Below, in pieces: positions 42,677-51,861 of a stretch of DNA of 64,000 nt (the first letter of the stretch is position 1; the number at the start of each line of letters is the position of its first letter). The DNA is from Rhizobium bangladeshense (GTDB lineage Bacteria > Pseudomonadota > Alphaproteobacteria > Rhizobiales > Rhizobiaceae), in the NCBI RefSeq assembly GCF_017357245.1, contig NZ_CP071612.1, forward strand, positions 623,001-687,000. Reading direction: 5' to 3'. Both the position numbers and the translations under genes were made by a program. Under the pieces are notes generated by a model, which worked only from the letters and a program-made list of their open reading frames with translations, was not told the origin of the DNA and ran no database searches.

Positions 42677-43717
42677 TCAGGCGGCAGCCGAAGCTTCGCC
42701 TTCCTTTTCCTTGAGTTCGATCTGGCCGGAATTGGCCAGGCGAATCGCTTCCTGCGCCACGGCGCGCCGGGCGATGGCGATTTCGCGTGGATTGACGCCG
42801 CCCATGCCGCTCTGCAGATCCGATTCGATCATGCGGCGCTGACGTGGACTGATGGCGGAGAGAACCGCTTCGCGGATCTCGGCCGGCGAGCCGCGCAGCG
42901 CGACGGTCAGCACGTCGCTTGAAATGTCGTTGAGCAGCAGGACGCGGCTGCGCTGCGGCATGAACATGAGGTCCTCGAAGAGGAAGATCTTCGGCCGAAC
43001 CTTGTTGACCGACTCGCGGCTGATCGATTCGAGCGAGGTCAGCAGCGTGTCGACCTGCGGTTTGTCGAGCTCGTTCATGAGATCGGCGACCTTCGTCGAG
43101 CCGGCCGCATTGCGCTCTGCCTCGACCTCGGCAAGCAGCGTCATCACCTGGTTCTCGATGATCTGCGCAGCCTTCGGGCTGACAGCCTTCATGTTGACCG
43201 TTCGGTTCATGATGTCGGCGCGACGATTGTCGGGAAGCTGCAGCAGCACCTTGGCGCCGAAGGAGGAGGGCATCATTGAAAGGATATAGGCGACAGTCTG
43301 CGGATGTTCGCGCAGCAGGAACTGCGCGACGAATGCCGGCTCGGCTTCGCTGAGCCGATCCCAGATCGAGGTCTCGTAAGCCTGGAAGGCCGTGCGACGG
43401 CCGAGCAGGCTGTCAACCTCGTCGGGGGTCAGGCCTTCTTCCAAAATGGCCTCGATCGCCTTGGCGTTGTCCATCAGTCCGGCGCCCTCGGTAAAGAGGT
43501 CCTCGAACTCGGAGACGAGCGACAGGAGCTCGTCCGGCGGAATGGCGCGCAGCGACTGGGCAGATGAGATAATGGTCTGCAGTTCGGCCTGAGTGAAATA
43601 TTTCAACAGCCGGCCGGCGACACCCTTTCCCATGGCGAGAAGGACCGCCGCCGCTTTTTCAGCCTGGGTCAACGGTTTCCCGGCTAGCGCGCCGCCGAAA
43701 TCGTCAAAGTCCATCAT
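42677..43717 (-). CDS. fliG: Flagellar motor switch protein FliG
   Basis: The product is a 346-residue rotor protein. It has the N-terminal domain that binds FliF (AAAVLLAMGKGVAGRLLKYFT), the middle domain with the EHPQ motif (LREHPQTVAYILSMM) and the C-terminal torque domain with charged residues facing MotA (VLLNDISSDVLTVALRGSP). The length is normal. It reads leftward after fliN, with a 27-bp gap. Confidence 0.95.
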   Translation of the reverse strand: MMDFDDFGGALAGKPLTQAEKAAAVLLAMGKGVAGRLLKYFTQAELQTIISSAQSLRAIPPDELLSLVSEFEDLFTEGAGLMDNAKAIEAILEEGLTPDEVDSLLGRRTAFQAYETSIWDRLSEAEPAFVAQFLLREHPQTVAYILSMMPSSFGAKVLLQLPDNRRADIMNRTVNMKAVSPKAAQIIENQVMTLLAEVEAERNAAGSTKVADLMNELDKPQVDTLLTSLESISRESVNKVRPKIFLFEDLMFMPQRSRVLLLNDISSDVLTVALRGSPAEIREAVLSAISPRQRRMIESDLQSGMGGVNPREIAIARRAVAQEAIRLANSGQIELKEKEGEASAAA

Positions 43718-43744
43718 GGTCTAACCTCTCCGTCCCCACAGGGA

Positions 43745-44332
43745 TCAGGCTTTTTTCGTACTCAAAACTTCTATCAGTTTTACGCCGAATCGGGTGTCGT
43801 CGTTATCAAGCACCGTAATCTCGCCGCGAGCGATCCGGCGGCCGTTGACCATGATCTCGACGGGTTCGCCGATCTTCTTGTCAAGAGCGATCGTCGCTCC
43901 TTCGTTGAGATTCATCAGGCCGGAGACCTGCATCCGGCTGGTCCCGAGCATGATCTGGACATCGATCGGAATGTCCATGATCAGCTCGAAGTTCGAGGTC
44001 AGTGCGCTGCCGAGCGGTGCCGGCGAGGTCTCGAACGAAGTGCTGCCGCCGAAATCCATGCCGGCAGCCGGGCTGGCATTGCCAGCGCCGAAGTCGCCGC
44101 CGAAATCATCGCCGCCGAAAGGGGAATCCGAAATCTCGCCGCCGAAGGCGGCCAGGTCCGTTCCTGCTGCAAAGCCATCATTTCCCAGGTCGCCGCCAAA
44201 CTGTGACAGGTCGCCATCGGCATCCTTCTTCAGCACGCCGCGCAGATCGTCGATCGCCTGGTCGAGATCGGCTTCGCTGCCCGGCATATCCAGGGAGAGG
44301 TCGCTGTCCTGCTGTGTCTTCTTCGTAGCCAT
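43745..44332 (-). CDS. fliN: Flagellar motor switch protein FliN, long N-terminal extension
   Basis: The C-terminal 85 residues of this 195-residue protein form the FliN surface-antigen domain ([20 protein letters not shown], then [21 protein letters not shown]), which builds the C-ring. The N-terminal 105 residues are low-complexity and rich in Gly, Asp and Phe, with repeated FGG/FGGD motifs. Enterobacterial FliN is about 137 residues, so the extension is notable. It lies between fliM and fliG. Confidence 0.93.
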   Translation of the reverse strand: MATKKTQQDSDLSLDMPGSEADLDQAIDDLRGVLKKDADGDLSQFGGDLGNDGFAAGTDLAAFGGEISDSPFGGDDFGGDFGAGNASPAAGMDFGGSTSFETSPAPLGSALTSNFELIMDIPIDVQIMLGTSRMQVSGLMNLNEGATIALDKKIGEPVEIMVNGRRIARGEITVLDNDDTRFGVKLIEVLSTKKA

Positions 44333-44386
44333 GAAATCACTATTCCAGTTGAAACTTGCCTCAAACTGCCTTTGCAGCCCAAAAGA

Positions 44387-45331
44387 TTAGTTCATCAAAT
44401 GACGGATGAGTTCGTCATCCGAGTTCATCGTATCCTTGACCCGGACCATGTAGTTTTCGCCGGAACGTCCGAACTCGCAGATATACAATTCCTTGCTGTT
44501 GGCGCTGACCTCGACGCGTACGTCGCCACTGTCGCGGAAGGGGATCACGTCGCCGACCATCAGCTTCGATATGGTACGCAACGTCAGGTCCTGCAGCCTG
44601 ATCTTGGCCTCGAGTGTGACATGCGAGCGGCGGACCTGATCGCCGAGCTGTTCGGTCCATTCCGGCGAGCTGCCGCCGGCCTGGCGCTTCGCCTTCGGCG
44701 GCGTCACTTTGGTCTTGAGCAGTGCCGTCTGAGGAACGATCAGCGAGAATTCCGAGACGATGCCGGCTAGTGTGATCGACATGTTGATGGCGGCGGCGAA
44801 TTCGTCCGGCTTGTCCTCTGCCGGCCGGGCGCGCATCTCGTGCGCATGCGGGACCGAAAGGCTTGGTTCGAATCCGCCAGGTGCATTGACCGCCGAGCGC
44901 AGCACCTTGGCGATCTTGTCAAAGACCATGACGGCAAGGTCGAGCTCGATGACCGAGAGCAGCCGGTCGGCCGGTTCATCGATCGTATCGGCGGTGGCGC
45001 CGAGCAGGTGCTCCATCAGCGTGATGACGAAACCGTTGCCGCAGGCAAGGGTGATGTTCTGCGACCAGTTGCGCAAGGCCGCATCGACCAGCGTGACATT
45101 GGCGCTCAGGTCGTCGATAAGGTGGTTCTTGTAGCCGATTTCGCAGCCGAGATAGTTGACCGTCACGTCGAGGCCGGTCTCGCTTTTGATGACATCGGGA
45201 AAGAACTCGGCGTAGACGGCCCCAAAGGAGCTGCAGATCTTCGAGACTCTGCCTCTGTCGCCAAGCCCGCCAGTCAGTTTGGCGAGAAGGGCAGGATCCA
45301 TTGCCGGTTTGTCATGCGAAGCATCGCCCAT
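44387..45331 (-). CDS. fliM: Flagellar motor switch protein FliM
   Basis: This 314-residue protein is the part of the switch that binds CheY-P and joins FliG to FliN. The middle domain has the FliM signature around SETGLDVTVNYLGCEIGY, and the C-terminal part is the FliN-like domain (LQDLTLRTISKLMVGDVIPF). The N-terminus differs from the enteric CheY-binding peptide. It is encoded 5 bp after motA. Confidence 0.9.
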   Translation of the reverse strand: MGDASHDKPAMDPALLAKLTGGLGDRGRVSKICSSFGAVYAEFFPDVIKSETGLDVTVNYLGCEIGYKNHLIDDLSANVTLVDAALRNWSQNITLACGNGFVITLMEHLLGATADTIDEPADRLLSVIELDLAVMVFDKIAKVLRSAVNAPGGFEPSLSVPHAHEMRARPAEDKPDEFAAAINMSITLAGIVSEFSLIVPQTALLKTKVTPPKAKRQAGGSSPEWTEQLGDQVRRSHVTLEAKIRLQDLTLRTISKLMVGDVIPFRDSGDVRVEVSANSKELYICEFGRSGENYMVRVKDTMNSDDELIRHLMN

Positions 45332-45336
45332 GGTCT

Positions 45337-46209
45337 TTAAGCCGCCTTGTTTTCGCCGCCGGGGTTCATCATTTCCTGTTCGACTGCATCGATGGAAGGA
45401 CGTTCGTAGGCCGAAATTGTCTTGCGGCCGTATTCGAGAGCGACCTGCGGCACCGATCCGTTCATATAGGCAAGCAGCGTCTGCTTGACGATAACGTAGA
45501 GGCGGTGCTGCTTGCTGCGCACGATCTTGATCTGGGAGACCAGCGGCGAGCAGAGGCAGTAGGACAAGAGGATGCCGAGGAAGGTGCCCACGAGCGCCGA
45601 GCCGATCAGGTGACCGAGCACTTCAGGCGATTCGTTGATCGAAGCCATCGCCTTGATGACGCCGAGAACCGCCGCGACGATACCGATCGCCGGAAAGGAA
45701 TCGCCCATGATCTGGATCGCGTGGTAGGGCTTCATCTTGTCGTGCATGATGGTGTTGAGCTCTTCGTCCATCAGCGCCTCGATTTCGTGGCTGCGGGCGT
45801 TGCCGATGATGATCAGGCGCACGTAGTCGCAGATGAACGCCGTCAGTTCCTTGTTCTTCAGAACGGTCGGGGCCTGCTGGAAGATGGTCGATTCGGCCGG
45901 ATTGTCGATGTGGGCTTCGATTTCGTTTCGGGACTTGGTGCGCAGGTCGCGCATTAGCGAATAGAGCACGCCGAGGGTGTCGAGGTAATTGCGTTCTTTC
46001 GGCACGGCATGTTTGAAGGCTTCGCCGAGCGCCTTGCCGGAATCCTTCACCACCTTCATCGGGTTTGCCATGATGAAACTGCCGATGCCGGCGCCGCCGA
46101 TGATGACGAACTCGAAGGGCTGGAACAGAGCGTCCACATGGCCGCCCATTGCCATGAAGCCGCCGATGACGCAGCCGCAAGTCACTATAAATCCGATAAT
46201 GATGTTCAT
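45337..46209 (-). CDS. motA: Flagellar stator protein MotA
   Basis: This 290-residue inner-membrane stator has four membrane segments ([32 protein letters not shown], then [17 protein letters not shown] and [15 protein letters not shown]). The large cytoplasmic loop between the second and third contacts FliG. The ATG at 46207-46209 begins the first segment. It is first in the leftward motA-fliM-fliN-fliG operon and divergent from flgF across 254 bp. Confidence 0.94.
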   Translation of the reverse strand: MNIIIGFIVTCGCVIGGFMAMGGHVDALFQPFEFVIIGGAGIGSFIMANPMKVVKDSGKALGEAFKHAVPKERNYLDTLGVLYSLMRDLRTKSRNEIEAHIDNPAESTIFQQAPTVLKNKELTAFICDYVRLIIIGNARSHEIEALMDEELNTIMHDKMKPYHAIQIMGDSFPAIGIVAAVLGVIKAMASINESPEVLGHLIGSALVGTFLGILLSYCLCSPLVSQIKIVRSKQHRLYVIVKQTLLAYMNGSVPQVALEYGRKTISAYERPSIDAVEQEMMNPGGENKAA

Positions 46210-46463
46210 CGTCAGCCCAATCTGAACGTTGCTTTTCTTTGAGACGGATAGGGTTCCTGCCTTGCGTGAGGCTGATGAAAGGGCCTGCATGAGGGCATTT
46301 CAGCCTGCCAGTTTCGCGCAAGCATCTGCCGCCAATCTAAAGGAGACGAATGGGCGCTCGCGCCCGTTTCTGAGATGCCGCCTCAGCGAAATTCCGGCCG
46401 AAACAGATCAGACGACGCCCGGCTTTTCGTTCCGTTCATCGCCAATGCTTGGAGCTTACCGAC

Positions 46464-47198
46464 ATGCAATCCGGTCTTTACGTTTCTCTGTCGTCGCAGA
46501 TGGCGCTTGAAAAGCGCCTGAGCACTATCGCGGACAACATGGCAAACGTGAACACCACCGGTTTTCGCGCAACCGAGGTGAAGTTCGACGAGATGGTGGC
46601 GGCCACCAAGAACAAGCTGAACACCAAGGTCGCCTTCGTTTCCCAGGGCAACGACTATCTGAATGAGCAGACGGGCGAACTGCAGCACACCGGCAACATG
46701 CTGGATTTTGCCGTCAAGGGTGATGCCTGGTTTGCGCTCGAGACCCCAGCCGGCCGTGTGCTCACGAGAGACGGCCGTTTCACCATCAGGGAAACCGGCG
46801 AACTCGTCTCCGTCAGGGGATATCCCGTTCTCGATGCCGGCGGTGCACCGATCCAGCTCGACACGAAGGCTGGCGAGCCGGCTGTCGGCACCGATGGGAT
46901 CATTTATCAGAGCGGCCGGCAGGTCGGCTCCCTCGGCCTGTTCGAGGCCGATATCAGCAAGGGCTACCTGCGCTACGAAAACAGCGGCATCATGACCACC
47001 GACCAGCCGCGCGCCGTCGTCGACCGCTTCAATATCGGCGTCGAGCAGGGATACCTCGAAAACTCCAACGTCAATGCCATGCGCGAGATCACCCAGCTGA
47101 TTGAGGTGAACCGTGCCTTTGAAAGCATTTCGTCGCTGATGCGCGACAGCGAGGACTCGTTCAAGCAGGCCGTCCAGACGCTTGGGGGCAGCCGCTAA
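46464..47198 (+). CDS. flgF: Flagellar basal-body rod protein FlgF
   Basis: The product is a 244-residue rod protein with the N-terminal flagellar rod motif (VSLSSQMALEKRLSTIADN, then ANVNTTGFRATEVKF) and the C-terminal motif (YLENSNVNAMREITQLIEV). It forms part of the proximal rod. The ATG at 46464 follows GGAG; an upstream TTG is less likely. It is the first gene of a rightward flagellar cluster. Confidence 0.93.
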   Translation: MQSGLYVSLSSQMALEKRLSTIADNMANVNTTGFRATEVKFDEMVAATKNKLNTKVAFVSQGNDYLNEQTGELQHTGNMLDFAVKGDAWFALETPAGRVLTRDGRFTIRETGELVSVRGYPVLDAGGAPIQLDTKAGEPAVGTDGIIYQSGRQVGSLGLFEADISKGYLRYENSGIMTTDQPRAVVDRFNIGVEQGYLENSNVNAMREITQLIEVNRAFESISSLMRDSEDSFKQAVQTLGGSR

Positions 47199-47293
47199 TG
47201 CATGTCGCCCGAAAGTTTGCCGCGGTTTTGGCAGGACGACGTGCACAAGAACGCACATCGAAAAAGCGACAGATCTTCGGACGGGATTGAAGC

Positions 47294-48691
47294 ATGAGCA
47301 GCACGCTACTGGCCGAGGACGGCCTTTCCCCGAAGCTGGCGCATCTGGCAGGTCTCGTCGAGCAATATGCATCGCCGGAATTCGCGGTTGCCCATGGCGG
47401 TCGCGTCCAGACCATTGCGGCCGGTCATTACACCGTCCACGGTCTTTCGCGCCATGTTCGTCTCGGCGAGTTCGTCGCTCATAAATCCGCCTCCGGCGTC
47501 CATCTCGGCGAGGTCGTTCGTGTCGAACCGGAACTGATCTACGTCTGCCCGATCGAGCCCGGCGAGCCGATCGGCATCCATGACACCGTCATCCGCAAGG
47601 GCGCCTTCCGCATTTCGCCCTCCGATAGCTGGTGCGGGCGCACCCTCAATTCGCTCTGTGAGCCGATCGACGGGCTGGGTCCAATCGCCGAGGGCCTCGA
47701 TCGCCGCTCGATCTCCAACACAGCACCGCCGTCGATGACCCGCCAGCGGGTCGGGACCGGCTTCAAGACCGGCGTGCGCGCAATCGACATCTTTTCGCCG
47801 CTCTGCCTCGGCCAGCGCCTCGGCATCTTCGCAGGCTCCGGCGTCGGCAAGTCGACGCTTCTCTCCATGCTCGCCCGCGCCGACGCCTTCGACAAGGTGG
47901 TCATCGCGCTCGTCGGCGAACGCGGCCGCGAGGTGCGCGAGTTCATCGAGGATACGCTCGGCAGCAATATGAAGAAGGCGATTGCCGTCGTTGCAACCAG
48001 CGACGAAAGCCCGATGCTGCGCAAGATGGCGCCGCTGACGGCTGTCACCGTCGCCGAGCATTTCCGCGACAAGGGCGAGAACGTCCTCTTTGTCGTCGAT
48101 AGCGTCACCCGTTTCGCCCATGCCATCCGTGAGGTGGCGACGGCCTCCGGGGAGCCGCCGATCGCTCGCGGTTATCCCGCTTCCGTCTTCACCGAACTGC
48201 CGCGCCTGCTCGAACGCGCCGGTCCTGGCGCCGAGGGCGCCGGCACGATCACGGCAATCATCTCGATCCTCGTCGATGGCGACAACCACAACGATCCGAT
48301 CGCCGATTCGACGCGCGGCATCCTCGACGGCCACATCGTCTTACAGCGCAGTCTCGCCGAAGAGGGGCGCTATCCTCCGATCGATCCGCTCGCCTCGATC
48401 TCGCGTCTTGCCCGCAAGGCGTGGACGCCGGATCAGGAAAAGCTGGTTTCGCGATTGAAGGTATTGATCCACCGCTTCGAGGAAACGAGGGACCTGCGGC
48501 TGATCGGCGGTTACCGCCAGGGCGCTGATCCAGATCTCGACATGGCGGTCAAGCAGGTCCCGATCATTTACGACGTCCTGAAACAGTCTCCCGGCGATCG
48601 TGACTCGGTCGACGCCTTTGCCGATCTCGCCGGCGCGCTCAAGGCTGCAGCCGGCATGGGCAATCCGGGCGCATCCATCCAGAGGAGATAG
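47294..48691 (+). CDS. fliI: Flagellar export ATPase FliI
   Basis: This 465-residue ATPase powers export of flagellar proteins. It has the N-terminal beta-barrel region, the Walker A motif (IFAGSGVGKSTLLSMLA) near residue 178, the Walker B segment (VLFVVDSVTRFAHA) and the C-terminal helical domain. The length matches the family. An adjacent fliH gene is missing, but a FliH-like gene occurs at 62648. It is followed 2 bp later by a small membrane protein gene. Confidence 0.95.
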   Translation: MSSTLLAEDGLSPKLAHLAGLVEQYASPEFAVAHGGRVQTIAAGHYTVHGLSRHVRLGEFVAHKSASGVHLGEVVRVEPELIYVCPIEPGEPIGIHDTVIRKGAFRISPSDSWCGRTLNSLCEPIDGLGPIAEGLDRRSISNTAPPSMTRQRVGTGFKTGVRAIDIFSPLCLGQRLGIFAGSGVGKSTLLSMLARADAFDKVVIALVGERGREVREFIEDTLGSNMKKAIAVVATSDESPMLRKMAPLTAVTVAEHFRDKGENVLFVVDSVTRFAHAIREVATASGEPPIARGYPASVFTELPRLLERAGPGAEGAGTITAIISILVDGDNHNDPIADSTRGILDGHIVLQRSLAEEGRYPPIDPLASISRLARKAWTPDQEKLVSRLKVLIHRFEETRDLRLIGGYRQGADPDLDMAVKQVPIIYDVLKQSPGDRDSVDAFADLAGALKAAAGMGNPGASIQRR

Positions 48692-48693
48692 AA

Positions 48694-49236
48694 GTGGCTG
48701 AATTCGACGACGAACGCATCGCGTCCCTGAAGCAGCGAAGGAAGGCCGCCACACTGGATCGGTTTCTCACTTTCGCCGGTCTGGCGCTTGCGGGGGCCTC
48801 CGCCTTTTTCCCCTGGTACGTCTTCTTCAACGCGGACAAGTTCGGCATCAACGTCGCCAGCAGCAGCGATTCGCGTGAGCTGCCGGATTGGCCTGCCCGC
48901 AACGTCTTCAGCGTGTCACCGCTGGCTATGGCCAACAAGAACGAGGCAACCAAAAAGGTTCCGCCGGTCGATCAGCTGACGACGGCGACGGTCTCCAATC
49001 TTGGCAAGGAGCGTGATGGCGGCGCCATGCTGGAAGATCAGCCCTTTCCGGGGAAGTCATCCTTCCGCCTGCTGCATGTGTCCAACGGCCGGGCGCTGAT
49101 AGAGGATCCTTCGGGCATGTATGTCGTGCGCATCGGCTCGGTCCTTCCCGACGAAAGCCGGCTCGCGACGATCGAGCAGCGCGATGGTAAGTGGGTGATC
49201 ATCACCTCCAGGGGCGAAATCTACAAGAACAATTGA
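48694..49236 (+). CDS. Hypothetical membrane protein of the fliI operon
   Basis: I recognise no family for this 180-residue protein. It has a basic N-terminus (SLKQRRKAATLDRF) followed by one membrane segment at about 23-45 (FAGLALAGASAFFPWYVFF), then a likely periplasmic domain containing RLLHVSNGRALIEDP and YVVRIGSVLPDESRLATIE. It starts with GTG behind AGAGGAG, 2 bp after fliI, and ends at a terminator, so it is co-transcribed with fliI. A flagellar role is inferred from position. Confidence 0.78.
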   Translation: MAEFDDERIASLKQRRKAATLDRFLTFAGLALAGASAFFPWYVFFNADKFGINVASSSDSRELPDWPARNVFSVSPLAMANKNEATKKVPPVDQLTTATVSNLGKERDGGAMLEDQPFPGKSSFRLLHVSNGRALIEDPSGMYVVRIGSVLPDESRLATIEQRDGKWVIITSRGEIYKNN

Positions 49237-49265
49237 ACGCCTTCGCAGAAGCCGAAGACAACGGG

Positions 49266-49297
49266 GGCTCCGCCGCGAACCGGCAGGAGCCTTTTTT
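49266..49297 (+). terminator. Rho-independent terminator downstream of the fliI operon
   Basis: GGCTCC pairs with GGAGCC around an inner GCCG/CGGC stem, followed by TTTTTT at 49292-49297. It separates the fliI operon from flgB. Confidence 0.8.
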
Positions 49298-49395
49298 ACG
49301 GCGGCCTTCGGCGACGCGTGTCGGAGGCCGAATTCCCGTAAGTCCCACGCAAGATTACCGCACTAGCCTCCGGATAGTAAAAACGGAGAGTTCTC

Positions 49396-49788
49396 ATGCA
49401 ACCGATCCAACTTTTCGACTTGGCTTCGCGACAGGCGGAATGGCTGACGATCCGTCAGCAGGTTGTTGCCGGCAATATCGCGAATGCTAATACCCCGAAG
49501 TTTCGCGCCAAGGATGTCACACCCTTCGATGCCGTGCTGGAAAGATCCGACATCACGATGGCGCGCACCAATCCGGCGCATCTGAGCGGTAACGATTTCA
49601 GCGACAGCGGCGATATCGACATCAAGGAGGCCGCACTCGACCAGGAGATCGGTATCCAGGAATCCGGCAACACCGTCGGTTTGGCAGAGGAACTCTCCAA
49701 GTCAGGCGAGATCAAGCGCCAGTACGAGCTCAATACCTCGCTGATCAGCTCCTTCAACCGCATGATGTTGATGACCGTCAGGAAGTAA
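49396..49788 (+). CDS. flgB: Flagellar basal-body rod protein FlgB
   Basis: The product is a 130-residue proximal rod protein with the FlgB motif [20 protein letters not shown] near the N-terminus and a C-terminal helix ([19 protein letters not shown]). Its short length is normal. It begins a tightly packed run of basal-body genes up to fliP. Confidence 0.93.
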   Translation: MQPIQLFDLASRQAEWLTIRQQVVAGNIANANTPKFRAKDVTPFDAVLERSDITMARTNPAHLSGNDFSDSGDIDIKEAALDQEIGIQESGNTVGLAEELSKSGEIKRQYELNTSLISSFNRMMLMTVRK

Positions 49789-49793
49789 TTGTC

Positions 49794-50210
49794 ATGGATC
49801 CGCTTTCCGCAGCTATGAAAATCGCCGGTTCGGGGCTCGAGGCGCAATCGACGCGCCTGCGCATCGTCTCGGAAAACATTGCCAATGCCCGCTCGACCGG
49901 CGATACACCCGGCGCCGATCCCTATCGCCGCAAGACGATCACCTTTGGCCAGCAGATGGACCGCACGAGCGGCGTCGAGACCGTCAACGTCAAGAAGGTC
50001 GGCGTTGATGAAGGCGATTTCAGCACCGAATTCGACCCCAGCAATCCCGCGGCTGACGCCAAGGGCGTCGTCAAATTGCCGAACGTCAACATCCTGGTCG
50101 AGATGGCCGACATGCGTGAAGCCAATCGCTCCTACGACGCCAACCTGCAGACCATCAAGCAGACCCGTGACCTCATCTCCTCCACGATCGATCTTCTGAA
50201 GAGCCAATAA
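49794..50210 (+). CDS. flgC: Flagellar basal-body rod protein FlgC
   Basis: This 138-residue rod protein has the conserved N-terminal motif [16 protein letters not shown] and the C-terminal motif ([21 protein letters not shown]). The length matches the family. It lies 5 bp after flgB and 3 bp before fliE. Confidence 0.94.
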   Translation: MDPLSAAMKIAGSGLEAQSTRLRIVSENIANARSTGDTPGADPYRRKTITFGQQMDRTSGVETVNVKKVGVDEGDFSTEFDPSNPAADAKGVVKLPNVNILVEMADMREANRSYDANLQTIKQTRDLISSTIDLLKSQ

Positions 50211-50213
50211 TAA

Positions 50214-50555
50214 ATGATCAAAAGCGTCCAGAATGTCAGCAATCTTTCGATGACCCGCGCGCTCGGCGCCGTCGACACCGAAAATTCGGCCTCCTCTTCC
50301 GCAACGACCATGCCGGGCACTGCGGGTGCGGCCAACGGCCTGAGCTTCGCCTCGGTCATGGGCAGCATGGCGATCGACACGGTCAACAGCCTGAAGAGTG
50401 CCGAAAGCATGTCCTTCGCCGGCATCAAGGGTACGGCGACGACCCGTGAAGTCGTCGATTCGATGCTCCAGGCCGAGCAGGCGCTGCAGACCGCGATCGC
50501 CATTCGCGACAAGGTCGTCACCGCCTTTCTCGAAGTCACCAGGATGCAGATGTAA
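50214..50555 (+). CDS. fliE: Flagellar hook-basal body protein FliE
   Basis: This 113-residue protein connects the MS ring to the rod. Its C-terminal half carries the FliE pattern (EVVDSMLQAEQALQTAIAI, then RDKVVTAFLEVTRMQM). It lies between flgC and flgG, the conserved position in rhizobia. Confidence 0.92.
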   Translation: MIKSVQNVSNLSMTRALGAVDTENSASSSATTMPGTAGAANGLSFASVMGSMAIDTVNSLKSAESMSFAGIKGTATTREVVDSMLQAEQALQTAIAIRDKVVTAFLEVTRMQM

Positions 50556-50574
50556 CTGATTTGAGGACGAACAC

Positions 50575-51363
50575 ATGAGAGCGCTCGCCATTGCAGCAAC
50601 GGGCATGGATGCCCAGCAGACCAATCTGGAAGTCATCGCGAACAACATCGCCAACATCAACACGACGGGCTTCAAGCGGGCCCGGGCCGAGTTCACCGAC
50701 CTTCTCTACCAGACCGAACGAGCAAAGGGCGTTGCCAACCGCGCCAATCAGGCAGTCGTTCCGGAAGGCGCGAATATCGGCCTCGGCGTCCAGACTTCGG
50801 CGGTCCGCAATCTGCACCTCCAGGGCGAGCTCACTCAGACCGGCAACGATCTCGACGTGGCGCTGATCGGCAAGGGTTTCTTCCAGATCCAGTCGACCGA
50901 TGGCACCACGCTCTATACCCGCGCCGGCGCCTTCAACAAGAATGACCAGGGGCAGCTCGTCACCATCGACGGCTATGAAGTCCTTCCGGGCATCACCATC
51001 CCGCAGGGTTCGACCCAATTGACTATCAGTCGCTCGGGCGAAGTCTCGGCCAAGTTGCCGGGCCAGACCGATCCGACCGTGCTTGGCCAGCTTACGCTTG
51101 CCGATTTCGTCAACGAGGCTGGCCTTCAGCCCATCGGCGACAATCTCTTCCAGGAAACGCCGGCCTCGGGCGAGGCCGTCGTCGGCAACCCCGACGAGGA
51201 AGGCTTTGGCTTCATGAAGCAGGGCTATTTGGAATCCTCGAACGTCGATCCTGTGAAGGAAATCACCGAGCTGATATCGGCCCAGCGTGCTTATGAAATG
51301 AATTCGAAGGTGATCACCACCGCTGATGAAATGGCCTCCATCGTCAGCAAGAACCTGAAGTAA
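50575..51363 (+). CDS. flgG: Flagellar distal rod protein FlgG
   Basis: The product is a 262-residue distal rod protein with the N-terminal motif ([21 protein letters not shown]), the conserved [16 protein letters not shown] core block and the C-terminal [20 protein letters not shown]. The length is exactly that of the family. It lies 19 bp after fliE. Confidence 0.96.
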   Translation: MRALAIAATGMDAQQTNLEVIANNIANINTTGFKRARAEFTDLLYQTERAKGVANRANQAVVPEGANIGLGVQTSAVRNLHLQGELTQTGNDLDVALIGKGFFQIQSTDGTTLYTRAGAFNKNDQGQLVTIDGYEVLPGITIPQGSTQLTISRSGEVSAKLPGQTDPTVLGQLTLADFVNEAGLQPIGDNLFQETPASGEAVVGNPDEEGFGFMKQGYLESSNVDPVKEITELISAQRAYEMNSKVITTADEMASIVSKNLK

Positions 51364-51378
51364 AGGGAGGGCCGAAAC

Positions 51379-51861
51379 ATGATGTTTTGCCGGGCAGGAC
51401 GCATCTCAGGATGGGTGGCGGCAGCCACGATCGCACTCGCGGGCGTTATTTTGCCCGCGGACGCGAATGCCGGCATGGGTTATGCCGTCGTTCCCACGAC
51501 GATCATCTACCCCGGCGACACATTGTCGGGCAGCCAGCTTCAGGAGGTTGAGGTCACCAATCCCAACCTCGCCGGTGATTATGCCAAATCGATTTCGCAG
51601 GTCGAAGGTTTGGTTTCCAAGCGCACGCTGCTGCCGGGCCGCACAATTTCAGTTTCAGCCCTGCGCGAACCCTATACCGTGACGCGCGGCTCTTCGATCC
51701 GCCTGGTCTTCTCTCTCGGTGCAATGACGATCTCCGCCGCCGGTACGCCGCTCGAAGACGGCGCTACGGGGCAAGTGGTCCGTGCACGCAATATGGATTC
51801 CGGCGTCATCGTCAGCGGCACGGTGCTTGCGGATGGCACGATCCATGTGAGGGCAAAATGA
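51379..51861 (+). CDS. flgA: P-ring assembly chaperone FlgA
   Basis: The product is a 160-residue periplasmic FlgA with a signal peptide (about residues 1-32, ending PADANA) and the SAF-type domain (ITRGSS-like segment in YTVTRGSSIRLVFSL). It helps FlgI assemble. It is at the short end of the family. A second ATG follows the first directly. It overlaps flgI by 4 bp. Confidence 0.9.
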   Translation: MMFCRAGRISGWVAAATIALAGVILPADANAGMGYAVVPTTIIYPGDTLSGSQLQEVEVTNPNLAGDYAKSISQVEGLVSKRTLLPGRTISVSALREPYTVTRGSSIRLVFSLGAMTISAAGTPLEDGATGQVVRARNMDSGVIVSGTVLADGTIHVRAK

